A stretch of 64,000 nucleotides of DNA, taken from Ectobius pallidus. Taxonomy: Eukaryota > Arthropoda > Insecta > Blattodea > Ectobiidae. The position numbers were made by a program, and so were the translations under genes. This document shows, piece after piece, positions 32,809-45,000 of this stretch (the first letter of the stretch is position 1; the number at the start of each line of letters is the position of its first letter). The stretch lies in contig CAXKWD010000001.1 of the NCBI GenBank assembly GCA_964059195.1, positions 218,186,484-218,250,483 of the forward strand, written 5' to 3'. Below the pieces are notes generated by a model. That model was not told the DNA's origin. It saw nothing but the letters and a program-made list of their open reading frames with translations, and ran no database searches.

Positions 32809-35800
32809 GTTATTATTATTAACTTATTATTATTTATTTGTTTGGTCAAAGAACAAAATTGTTATAGTTATCGTCATCATATACAAAATAAAATAAAATA
32901 AAATAACAATTAGAATTTAATAGAGTGGTCTGATTCATAAAATTCATGGAATAAAAGCCAACCATTGATGAATAATTATTTTAAATTTGTTAAAGTTAGC
33001 GTCAATAGCACTGCGAGGTATCAAGTTAAATATACGTGCAGAAACAGAATTGAAAGAAGACATGGGCATAATGCCCCTCTCGTGCATTATCATCGGTACG
33101 AAAGAAGTCTTGATTTATCCATTTTACCAAAAAAAAAAAGTGCCTTTAAATCAAGAATATCCTAAAGTATAACTTGGCAAAATTTTATGATCTTTGGACG
33201 CAAGGAACAGGTGCTGCTGGCACCATTTTTAAAAATCAGTCCGCTTCAAACTGCCAGTTTCTCAGTTTCATGTGCATGTTAATTTTGCCACTTTCAAAAT
33301 TTATAGTCTCCGACAATAGTATATTGCGATACAAGTGCCGTAAGGCACGTTTACGGGTCGAGGAAACAGATTGAAAACCCGAGGTGCAGCCGAGGGTTTT
33401 TAAGTTTTCGAGACCCGTAAATGCCTTTACGGTCCGTGTGTTGCATGCTATTTTTTGCACGACGGTTACTTATATCAATTTAATTATATTAATTGTGATA
33501 TTACCTGAAAATATTATGTAAATACAGACTTGAAGAATGGTGCTTATTTCAGAAAGGGATTCGCATTTGTTATTCTTTATGGCAGCCGAATATTTATAAA
33601 GCGTGGAGGCCTTGGTCATTTCTGCTCGCAAATAAGCATTTGCGGGCGGTAAAGTAACTTTCCGCCCGTCGCCCCTAGCAACAATTCACTTTCCGCCCGT
33701 CGCCCCTAGCAACAAGATTGCGTGTGGTAATGTCAAGTTACGAGCCATGTAAACAACTTTCGTAAGAAACACTTACTAGCTAAGGAGTGCAAAAAAATAT
33801 TAGAGATACAGTTGTGACATTTTTACACAGTGTACTGTACAGTGTGTGCAATAAGTGTCTAGTCATCTCTTCTGTATAGGCCTTAGTTCTTAATAAAAGA
33901 TTTAGCATAACCTTGCCACTGCTTCTGATGTATATATGCGTCACCTAAAAAGTTGTATAAAATCAGAAGTTTAGGAGTAATAAAGTATTGTTTTATTGTA
34001 AAATGTGAAGTTTTTATTTTTTAATTTTTTTTTATCGCCACGATATGATTATCATTCATAGACAGAGGCGTAACGAGGGGGGGGGTTGGGGGTATGATTA
34101 AAAAAAGGAAAATTGTACAATTTATTTCATTATTGTGATACATCACCTTTTTTTAAAAACTGCTTATAAATTACTTAATATGAGTTTAAAGCGTGGGAAG
34201 CTTAAAACTCGTTATTGTGCATCTTAATTTTTAAAAATTTCCGGGGGAGGACCCATACCCCAGATGTTATACCCCCCCATATGGTCGGCCTGGTTACGCC
34301 TATATTCATAGAAACCAGCTACTCTACTAAAATTTTCCCCATTGATTTTAAATTTAGAGCTCACTTTGTTCCTTGGTTATATAAATGTATATAGGCTATT
34401 GCAGCTCCGAAAAGGTTAATAATAAATCACAAAAAGTATAAACAATATACAAAAAATCCACCAGCAAATTTGTGAACTAAGCATAAAAAAATCTCGCATT
34501 AAAAATTCAGGTTCATGTTTGAATATCGTCGGAGGATATCGATTAATTTTAATTAAAGACAAATGCAATTAATATCTCAATAACAAATTAAGTGAACTAT
34601 TGACGTTGCTACACATATTATGTAACAGCAGTAAAGAATGCATTAAACAATCTACAGTATTATAATGTAAAAAAAGATGGACTCGCATTCGGGAGGTCCC
34701 AGGTCCAAATCCCGTGGCCGGCCAATTTGACAGGTGATGGGTTTTTTCATGGGTTCCCCAGTCGTGGGGGCAAATGCCGAATTGGATATTTAGATGCCAT
34801 GAATCGTCCTCACCATTTCATCTTGTATCATATCCATTTAAATTAATATCAGTTGAAATTTGCACCATTAAATGCACCGACAATAGAAACAATTGACAAG
34901 CAATACTTCCATGGCCTACCCTACTCCTGATATGGCCTTTTAGGTAAAAGGAGTATAAACACAGCTGAAAAAAAGATGTACACTTGAAGGTTCTGAAAAA
35001 GAATAAGTGAGTATTAGTGGAAAGGAATAGTATATTGCGATACAACTGCCGTAAGGCATGATTACGGATCGAGGAAATAGTAATTTTCCGAGATCCGTAA
35101 TGCGCTTACGGTACGTGTATTGCATGATATTTTTTGTACGATGATTATTTATATCAATTTAATTATATTAATTGTGATATTACCTGAAGATATTATGTAT
35201 ATACATTCTTGAAGACAGAAGTTTATTTCAGAAAGTGATTCGCATGTGTTTGTTGTTATGGGAACCGAATATTTGTCCTGGGGGCTTTGTCCATAAAGAC
35301 TTGTATTATGAAGTGTATCGTAATGAATTATGACGTAGCGCAAGCACCGTAAGTAATTTAACCGCATCGCAACGCCCTTAGCAACAAGATTGTGTGGGAA
35401 TGTCAACTTACGATCCACGGCAACAACGTTCGTAAGTACCACTAATTAGTTAAGGAGTGCAAAATAGTATATTGCGATACAAGTGCCGTAAGGCACGTTT
35501 ACGGGTCGAGGAAACAGATTAAAAACCCGAGGCGCAGCCGAGGGTTTTTAAGTTTTCGAGACCCGTAAATGCCTTTACGGCCCGTGTGTTGCATGCTATT
35601 TTTTTCACGATGATTATTTAGATCAATTTAATTATATTAATTGTGATATTACCTGAAAATATTATGTAAATACATTCTTGAAAATAGATGTTTATTTCAG
35701 AAAGTGATTCGCATGTGTTTGTTGTTACGGGAACCGAATATTTGTCCTGGGGGCCGTGCCCAAAAGGCTTGTATTATGAAGTGTATCGTAATGAATTATG

Positions 35801-38800
35801 ACGTAGCGCTTGGACCGTAAGTAATTTAACCTCATCGCAACCGCCCTTAGCAACAAGACTGTGTGGGAATGTTAACTTACGATCCATGTAAACAACGTTC
35901 GTAAGTACCACTTACTAGCTAAGGAGTGCAAAAACAATATAAAAGTGAAAGAAGAAAAACAGAAAACATTCATTACAAATGCGTGTTTCTTGCAACTAAC
36001 GTTTAAGTGTATATCACATTGTAGTCAAGAGAACGTGGGAAACACATGTCGGCTGTTGTTCTCCCTACATATTATGTGGAAGAGAAAGCTCCTATGATAT
36101 AAGAATTTAAATACTTCTAAGATCAGATATGTAATGTAAACAGAATACCTGTGAACGAATTCCAAGGTCAGACGGTTTCCAAATTCAACTCTAAGCGCCA
36201 TTATTTTGGGTCCGTTTACAGAAACAAAACACAATTACAAGGAAATATTTATTGCAACAGAAACAGCCAGTGTTCAGCTATTTTTCAACATATTCGCCAC
36301 CGGAATTGAAACATTTATCTTACCATGGCACCAACTTATGAACACCTGTGTCGTAGAAGTTTGCCACCCGGTATTTGAACCACTGTGTGACAACCATCTC
36401 CTCTCTGTCATTCTATGCCATTCTTTGTCTTTTCTTTAGGTGTAGGAAAAGATGGAAATCACTGGGCGCGAAGTCCAGGCTGGAGGGTGGATGTTTAAAC
36501 ACCCCCTAGTAAGTATCTGCCGATATGATGTCTTGACTCGCACTCGGGAGGTCTCAGGTTCATACCCGTGGCCGGTCATTTTGACATGGGTTTTTTTCAT
36601 CGTTTCCCCAGTCGTAAAGGCAAATGCCGAATTGGATATTTACATATCATGAATCATCCACACCATTTCATCCTGTATCATATCCATTTAAATTAATATC
36701 AGTTTAAATTTACTCCATAAAAATACACCGATAATAGAAATAATTGACAATCAGTAGGACCATGGCCCACCCTACTGTATAGACACAGATTCCGAACTCC
36801 TGATATTACTCGTAGCTAAAAGGAGTATCTGAAATAATAAAAAAAAAAAAAAATTAAAAAAAGTGTGCGTTGAACGCCACGCGACAGAAGTGAAACTTGT
36901 TTTAATTTTTTGATTTTTTCAATTTCGGATTATTGGATTTTTTCAATTTTGGATTGTTGGACTTTTTAATATAGGGTTTTTGGACTTTTGTAATTTTGGA
37001 TTTTTTATTTTTGCTTTTTTTAATTTTGAATTTTTTAAATTTTAGATCTTTAAATTTTTATTTTTTGAATTTTTAAATTTTGGATTTTTTATTTTTTGGA
37101 TATTTGGATTTTTTAATTTCAGATTTTTTTAATTTTGTAGTTTTGGATTTTTTAATTTTGGAATCTTGAATTTTTAAAATTTTCGATTTTTGATTATTTA
37201 ATTTTGGATTTTTAGTTTCTTTTTAATTTTGGATTTTTTAAATTTTGGATAAACCTAATCATTGAGTTGATTGTTTTCTGTGCAGTCCGTTCCGTCACAC
37301 CTCTCTATTTTCGTGACGATTTTGAGCGTTACACAAGCTCCCGATTTACCCCTACCGCGGCTAAAGAAGTTTCACTTCAAAAAATGTAATAAGCACAAGA
37401 TGCCGGAATTTGAACTGGCCGCAGCAATCTTACCGACTTGCATAAATTACTTTCACTTGTTTCGTGTCCTGGATTCGTGATCGACTGCATCGGGATTTCC
37501 GAGAGTCTCGGATTGGCATGACGACAATGAAACTGACTCATCTGGATTGCAATCAGTGATGTCTTCTGCTAGAGTTGATTAAATCCTGTCCTCCGTTGTC
37601 TGGTCTTGCATTGCGTTCCTGGCTAGTAGGCATTGGTTCAAATGTACACGGATGCAATCACTCTGGACGAGGTTTATCTACTGCAATTACCTCTAAAACA
37701 GAATTACAATATGTAGAAAGGGCATATACAGAGTGTTAATGGATAACAGCGAAATATTTTACCTGTGTGGGACATGGATAAGCAACTTTTATTGCGAGAT
37801 TTTTGCTCTGTGGATTCAATTTTTCCTCTTACAGCATAAAATCTCCCAGGGCATGACCGCCACTGACTTCTAACGTTAGAAGAAAAATGCTAAACAAAGG
37901 AACTTCGTTGTTAACACTGTAGTCAGTAATTATGAACAAAAAAAGGCTAATGCAGTGGCGGCCAGTCATGTGATTAGTCTGTAAATTTTGCAGATTGTGA
38001 AAACTCTAAATTATGATATAGCTGTTGATGAATGATTAAGAATCAGGTTTTTATCGATCACTAGGAAGGCATGAAAGAAATTTAATGAAATTTAAACTCT
38101 ATTTCGCTTAATTATTGACTAATGAGCACCAAATCATAATGACTTTTATGCCCTGTAGCATACACATTTCACGTCATAGAGCAACAATCTCCTAATAAAA
38201 GTTGCTTGTCTGTGTCCCCTCTATGTACAGGTAAAATATTTCGGTGTTATTCATTAACCCCCATATAACAAAGTTTTCAGTATTCAATATTTTGCATCAA
38301 TCAATGACTGGAGTATAGCTGTACAAACTGTGTAGAAAGGACATAAAGTAATCCCATCGGAACAAATACAGTCAAACCTCTGTATAACGAAGATCGGTAT
38401 AACAATAAACCCCATTTAGCAATATTTGTGTTTGGTCCCGGGGAATTTTCTATCTTAATAATATTAAATGTAAATCACTATAACGATGAAGCTATCTTAG
38501 AAACGCCCTTTAATAACGATATTTGGAGGTTGAAACGTTACTGCAAAGTATCTTAGCCCTATCATGGTATCTGGTATCAAATCAGTATCTATCCCAGCCC
38601 CCAATATTGTTTTCTGGGTGCCTGATATCTGTTACATTTCTTAAAAATTAAAAAATGAAAAAAAAAAGAGAAAAAAAAATGTTAATGAGGCTAAAATCAT
38701 TCGTTATGTGTACAAAAACATACTGTGAGTTAGGTTGTTACTTCAGCACCAATTATAACACCATAATGAGCAAGTGATTTAGTTTTGCCTTGAATTTGCT

Positions 38801-39340
38801 TGTCTTTCTCTTCCTTCTTCCCACCAACTAGGCTACTAGTTTGAATTTTCTGACACATGGGTAAGCTCAAAGCTATGGTTACAACTCAACGGAAATCATA
38901 ACTTCAGTAATAAAATTAGCGTTCTGCAGTGAGTCCCACGCAAGAATTGGCCAATCATGCGGGTTTCTGCGTCGCGGCGGGCACAGCTCCAACTCCCGAG
39001 CGATCGGGTGAAATATCTACGCAAATAAAACCGCGATTAAATTAAAATTACAATGAAAATAACCACGTACCTCATCACAAGAGATGTTGTCCTCCTCTTC
39101 CATCCACACAACACTGGCATCTTTTCAAGAAATTTTCTTTCACGCGCATAAGTTCATCTTCCGAGATAGAGTTAATTTCTCTTGTGATATTGTCTTTAAG
39201 TTCTTCTAATGTATGGGAAATTGACCTATACACTTTATTTTTCAAGTTCCCCATAAATAATAGTCACATACAGTTAGAAGAAATTACAGCCCCTCAATAT
39301 AACAATAACTCATATAACAATACGATCTGATAGAGCTCAC

Positions 39341-39375
<35 letters not shown>

Positions 39376-41977
39376 TTTATTTTCCTCATTGCCATTCATA
39401 ATGTACAGATTGAGATGTCGTGGTTTAGAATACAATTTAATTTAATTTATAACATTATTAAAACAGTAATTTAAGAAATATTTAAAATTTAATATTATAA
39501 AAGTCATGGACGCTATACAGTGGGTTTGCCAACATTGTCTTTCTGACTGATGTTTTAAACATATTGAATGACATATTTCTTATTTCAGTTGGTAAGAAGT
39601 TATACGGAGATTTGACTGTATTGTCTTCGTTTGATTAGTTTTTGAGACATAAATTAATTAAATTGTTCGGTATTAAAACATGAATCTGAATTTTTACGTG
39701 AGATTCGTGAACATGGTTTCTCTCAACATTCACAATGAGCGTTTTTAACACATTTTTCTGTGTCTACTGAAATTTTTCATTTTTGTTACGTGTGCTTTTT
39801 CTGCATCTTGTAATTCCTAGCTGCATACTTCTTACATAAATACCTTCTGTTTTCAGTCAAATTAAACAGTTCTCAAGACTGGAGCTAAGAGAAAAATGAC
39901 CAGAACTTTTTTATTGTAATACATGGAACAAATAATCATGACCATGGCCAACTCTATATCATCAGAACTTTTGTAGCATTGTATAGGGGACTTTGAACTT
40001 ACAAATTTATTATCATGCATTACAGAATCATAAGCCCCCAGATGAGCAAAGCTCGTGGTGTTTACTTACTTACTTACTTACTCAATGACAATAGACAATT
40101 CCTTACGAACTTACGAACGTTGTTGCCGTGGATCGTAAGTTGACATTCCCACACGCAATTTTGTTGCTATGGGCGGTAAGAGTTTCAGGGCTGTTATGAA
40201 TATAACGACACACCTCATTATACAAGCCTTATGGACAAGGCCCCCCTCAGCACAAATATTCGGTTCCCATAAACAACAACAAATGCGAATCACTTTCTGA
40301 AATAAACATCTATCTTCAATAATGTATATACATAATATTTTCAGGTAATATCACAATTAATATAATTAAATTGATATAAATAATCATCGTGCAAAAAATA
40401 GCATGCAATACACGTGCCGTAAGCGCATTACGGATCTCGGAAAATTGAAAACAATTGTTTTCAAACTATTTCCTCGATCCGTAATCATGCCTTACGGCCC
40501 TTGTATCGCAATATACTATTACAATGTTTACTTAATATTTCGTACGCACGGCTCTTTTAAAATGGCTTTCTAACAGTGTTCAGACTATTGAAACGAGTTC
40601 TATTTTTTACAGAAGTATTAGTTTATATTTCTTTGGAATTTCCAATTGCAACATACTTGGTGTGACTTTACACAGAGTATTACTGTAGTTTTAATATTAG
40701 ATTCGCGCAGGATCAGGCAGGATTCAGTGTTGTTGTAGTCTGTTTCTCACACAATTACAGCCAGACAATGCATATTATAATTACATTGAGGCCCGTAATT
40801 ATGATCTGCGGTCGAGTCAGGTATTTCGAGAGATGACTTAAGACAGGAACAAACAGAACTGACAGGCAAGAATATCCATGGAAAACTCGCAAGCATTACT
40901 TTGCCATGGGTGTGTGAAATACCGAAGGTTATTCTTTAGTGAATGAAATTATTCTAATGAGACAAGTCTGAGTGGGCTATTCACTTAACCCAGCTGGTGG
41001 CCCACGGGCCGCTGTGGCCATCCGGGCCTTTTCTTCAATTACAATTTATTATATATATGGGTGATTCTTCAAATACGGGAAAATTTGGAGTGTGTAAAAT
41101 CCAAATTTTTTACTTTTTTTTAAATCTAAAAAATTACTAAAATACTTCAGGGGTTACTTGATTATAATATGACACCACCAGAGCTTAAATGTTTATATTT
41201 TTATTTATTTTAATTTTTTTAAAGCCATGTGAATGACATCCGTGTACATGTGGATGGCAGAAGGCCACATTAATGACTAACTTTGGCAACAATCTGTTTT
41301 TCTTTATATGTGATTTCATATTTTTCTCAGTGTGCTTCAGTTGATTTTGCACCAAATTTGCAAATTTGTGTGCATACTCCGGAATTAATGTAATTTTAAC
41401 TAGACTGTGTTTTTATGGTTTGGGGGGGGGAATCAAGCAGAAATTCATTTAATCAGTTTTAAGATCTTAAGTACAGGTCATAGACATCGCAAACACAATA
41501 GCACCCTACATTTATCATCTACATGACTTGAGAGTCATCCACATACCACTTCATGAGGCATGAGGATGACATAAAAGTCAGGCATGTGGATGACAAAGAA
41601 CCCTTGGGACATTCTTTATGTTCACTAGGTGGGGTGACAATTTTATTTCATTTTATTTTTTAGGGGTTAATATTCTTCACACATTCATACTCACTGGCAG
41701 GAAAAAATTTGAAAAGGAAGTAACATTTTGTTTTGTGGAAAAATGCATTAGGATATACAAAACCGGGGTATGGGACAGGGCATGTGGATGACATTCCATT
41801 GAATTAAATTTGATTTTGGAATATCAGAATTTAAAGTTAGTGACATTTCAAACTGATAGTTGTAGTATGGAGGTAGTAGAAACAAACTTTTATTTTAATT
41901 TTTTTTTTTAAGTTGAATTTGAAGGGAAATATCACTCCGGAACACAAATTTTCCCGTATTTGAAGAATCACCCATAT

Positions 41978-42021
<44 letters not shown>

Positions 42022-45000
42022 GTATACATAATTACAAGAAAAATGATACCAAACAATGCATAATTTACTTTAATAGGAACATTTATGAGTCGTCTTCGTG
42101 ACTTCATAATTTGTTAGAAATATGTGTAGAATTGATATATAACAAACATTTTAAGATAAAATGACATATTAAAAAAAAGAGTGCGTGGAACGCCACGCGA
42201 CAGGAGTAAAACTTTATTTTATTTTTTTATTTTTTCAATTTTTGATTATTGGTTTTTTTCAATTTTGCATTATTGGACTTTTTAATATTGGGATTTTGGA
42301 CTTTTTTAATTCTGGATTTTGGACTTTTTAATTTTGGATTGTTTAAATTTTCGATCTTTAAATTGTTTATTTTTTATTTTTAAAATTTTTGACTTTTGGA
42401 TTTTTAAATTTTTGGTTTTGTTATTTATGAAATTTTGGATTTTTGGATGTTATAATTTTGTATTTTAGTTTTTTTTAAATTTTGGATTTTTAGATTTTTT
42501 CAGTTTTGGTATTTTTGTTTTTTTAATTCTTAATTTTTTTTATTTTTAAATTTTGGAATTTATTATTTATTAAATTTTGGATTTTTGGATGCATTAATTT
42601 TTAATTTTGTTTTTTTAAATTTTGGAAATTTGTATTTTTTAATTTTGGATTTCCGCGGTAATGAACCTCCGGGTTCCATAAAATAGATAATAGGCCTATA
42701 CCTTTAGATTGCTTAGGAATTGTCTATTGCCATTGAGGAAGTAATGTCTGAAAAATTTCCTTTGATTACTCCTAATCATTGAGTTCATTGTTTTCTGAGC
42801 AGTCCGCTCCGAAACACGTAGTTTTGAGTGTGACTGATTTTGTGACTGATTTTGTGACTGATTTCGTGACTGATTTCGTTACGGTTTTAGTGTGACTGAT
42901 TTTCCGATTTACCCCAACCGCGAGAAAAGAAGTTTTACTTCAAAAATCTAAGATTGATTAATTGAAGTAGAGTAGGTGACTCATGGCGCGGAAATTACGG
43001 TCGGTCCTAATCCCATGCGCTTGTAAATGTGAAGGAACCTACCTGGCCCCACACGCCTTCCCTGTTTGCTAAGGGTATAGAGCCACAGACTTAATTTTAG
43101 TTTTAATTGCCTTCTATCCATCATTGCTTTGGGGGTCAACCAAACTAAATATCAGTTCACCTCAGAAAGTTTATGACCTCTATGAAGAACCTTGGAGTGT
43201 TCAGCATTTTACGCATAAGATAAAAATGGTGTCAAGATATTCAGGAATTTTCTCAGTTAATTTTAAACGCTTTCTGCAGTAACGTAAACAACAGAAAAGT
43301 AAAAGCCTTCAGGGGAACTGACGGAAGTTTACATGACGTAAGATATATATGCATTCATGGCTTCAAATATTTATAAATGTCTTATAACAAAGAGTGAATT
43401 GCGTTTACACTACAGAGGACTGCGACCTTTGGTGGGACTCTTGTTCCATTCAAACTAATCTGGACACTTTTTAGGAAGATTGCAGTCGGTGCCATAGTGC
43501 GACTTGCGGAAAAGGTCTTCCATGTTTTACTTTAGACTCAAACCCTCGTGAACACAAAAGTTTATAAAATTTTATACAGGGTGTTTCACGAAGTTTTACC
43601 GCCAGTAACAACAGAGCATGTTCCTGACGTTATTTGGAACAACTTTTCCTAATAAAAGTTTTACCTATCTCAAATAATTACGGAGTAATGTAGATATTTA
43701 TGAACGTCTCGATGTGAACAGAGTCAACGTGCGTACAGTCGGTCAAATAAAAAACGTCGGGACTCGTATGCTGTTAAAATTAAAGTTTTGACGCATTAGT
43801 TCACAAGTTTCCTATAAAAAACACAAAATACAGGTCATTTTCGGAACATATGAGGCCATGCGGCAGGAGGGAAAATATGAACAAGGAGGGAAAAAATGAA
43901 AGTCGCGGAAAGCGCAACACACGATATTCAACTTAATGCATTGTCATAATTCATTTTGCTTTGTGTCATCGCCACATACAAAATGCTAACGTGAGAGAAA
44001 GTGTAGTTAGGGCTGTAATTGACCTGCATTTTTCGGCCTCTGAAGCAGTCAGGAGGTTCCATATTTACGAAAGAGCAGCTCAGAGGTGGGAACTCCACTA
44101 TAATGCGACCGGAAGTTTTCGTAGGAAACGCGTATTTCGATGCTAGATTGGTTGCAGAAGTTGAACGTAAGTTATTGCTTTTGCACTACAAATACCGGTA
44201 TTATAAAATAAAATCTTTTAAAAATGCTCCTTGAATAATCATATTCCTCGCGAATCTATTAATTATTAATATTATAAAAATTTGCAACCAAGAATATGGC
44301 GTATTTGAGGCATATAGCCACAGCCACAGCCTTCTATACATGTTTGTTTTGGAACAAAACTGACTAAATAATCAAGAAAATACATGGATAGACAAGAGGC
44401 GTGTGTGAACCTAACCTTAAGTCTTCCTGTACATGCGCATATGCTCGTTCGTGATACTTAATCAAATATCGCCCGACGTTTTTTATTTGACCGACTGTAC
44501 GTTGCAACAGTAATAAAGAACAGTCCTGATATATTACGGAACGCGACACGCGCCGTTCATACCCGCGCGTCAAAGTGCTTGGACGTAGAGGGAGGCATCT
44601 TTGAAAATCTGATGGCAAATTAAGATAAAGGGCGAAGTGTATGATAAGTATGTGAATTAAACCCATTTTGTTTGTTACTTTCAATGTCTGTGCGGATTTA
44701 TTGCCGAATTTATGGCTATTTTGTCACGAATGTTGAATTTTCAAACGCTTATAACAACGTAACTACAAGTCAGATCACATTTTTTTTATTTACATTTTTT
44801 GTTCCAAATATCCTCAAGAATGCACTCAGAGAGTGGCGGTAAAACTTCGTGAAACACCCTGTATATGTATATCCCTATAATATAAAGACACATGGCTCAC
44901 TAACTCACTCACTGACATTAATATTTGCCACTTCCAGATGAGCTAGAAAATTGAAATTTGGTACACATATAGCTTTTAGGCTGTAGACTACAGGAAATTT

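Larger units (their letters stand above)
43577..44861 (+). mobile_element. mariner-type element with perfect 28-bp TIRs, transposase core missing
   Basis: The TIR CAGGGTGTTTCACGAAGTTT... (43577-43604) is exactly complementary to 44834-44861, flanked by TA. A transposase C-terminus survives at about 44508-44623 (SPDILRNATRAVHTRASKC, then EGGIFENLMAN, stop 44621-44623). Another element is inserted inside it. Confidence 0.88.

Noticed and set aside
32696..32896. ORF with poly-leucine
   Set aside because: It is a translated (TTA)n microsatellite.
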